A DNA stretch of 64,000 nt from contig NZ_CP134500.1 of the NCBI RefSeq assembly GCF_031760065.1, positions 1,612,001 through 1,676,000 of the forward strand, given 5' to 3'. Below are positions 64,000 through 64,000 of this stretch, in pieces; within the stretch, counting starts at the first letter, position 1, and every line of letters begins with the position of its first letter. Source of the stretch: Streptomyces durocortorensis (GTDB taxonomy: Bacteria; Actinomycetota; Actinomycetes; Streptomycetales; Streptomycetaceae). The notes under the pieces were generated by a model that ran no database searches, had not been told where the DNA came from, and saw nothing but the letters and a program-made list of their open reading frames with translations. A program made the translations under genes and the position numbers.

Positions 64000-64000
64000 A

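Overview
The window is high-GC actinobacterial chromosome. Its gene content and order match the conserved core of a Streptomyces chromosome, recognised from memory as the stretch around the respiratory qcr/cta cluster, nadA, cob, lpd/aceE, lipBA and glnA of S. coelicolor. Genes are dense, GTG starts are common, neighbouring genes often overlap by 4 nt, and strong GC-rich hairpins close convergent gene pairs. I see no tRNA, rRNA, prophage, insertion sequence or CRISPR array.

Layout. 1-5.4 kb: end of a coiled-coil (probably NYN-type) protein, a small zinc ribbon, a rhomboid protease, an Lrp/AsnC ligand-domain protein, a SufS-like PLP enzyme under an apparent SAM-IV riboswitch, and trpD. 5.4-15 kb: the cytochrome bc1-aa3 branch (qcrB-qcrA-qcrC-ctaE and ctaF-ctaD-ctaC, all on the minus strand), interrupted by an atypical receiver protein and an L,D-transpeptidase lipoprotein. 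15-21 kb: a cysteine desulfurase-TusA fusion, a PfkB kinase, small and membrane proteins, an IscA/ErpA-type Fe-S carrier and nadA. 21-31 kb: a TPR protein, an RND transporter, and a two-component system running co-directionally behind pspA-pspAA, with a DUF3043 membrane protein and a methyltransferase divergent from pspA. 32-40 kb: an HtrA-like lipoprotein protease, lower cobalamin assembly (MBL-CobU fusion, CobT, CobS) and an MprF-like lysyltransferase with rhomboid-like and other membrane proteins. 40-50 kb: pepA, lpdA, the lipoyl E2, a GntR regulator and aceE. 50-64 kb: WYL, DUF4240, GNAT, epimerase and FAD oxidoreductase genes, a TPR regulator, lipB-lipA, small and membrane proteins, glnA with a GlnR box, a tiny Cys-rich protein with a duplicated stop region, a GNAT/chloramphenicol-phosphotransferase pair and an ArsC-family protein.

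How it works together. One theme is energy metabolism: AceE, the E2 and Lpd need lipoate made by LipB and LipA, and the bc1-aa3 oxidase takes the electrons. A second theme is sulfur and Fe-S supply: two cysteine desulfurase-like enzymes, TusA, ErpA, and the Fe-S enzymes NadA, LipA and Rieske QcrA. A third is the envelope: PspA, HtrA, MprF-like, L,D-transpeptidase and rhomboids.

Most of the window is ordinary core genome. The most interesting signals are regulatory: the SAM-IV leader, a perfect palindrome over the aceE promoter, a palindrome over the ctaE start codon, and a 24-nt in-frame tandem repeat that duplicates the end and stop codon of a 47-aa Cys-rich protein.
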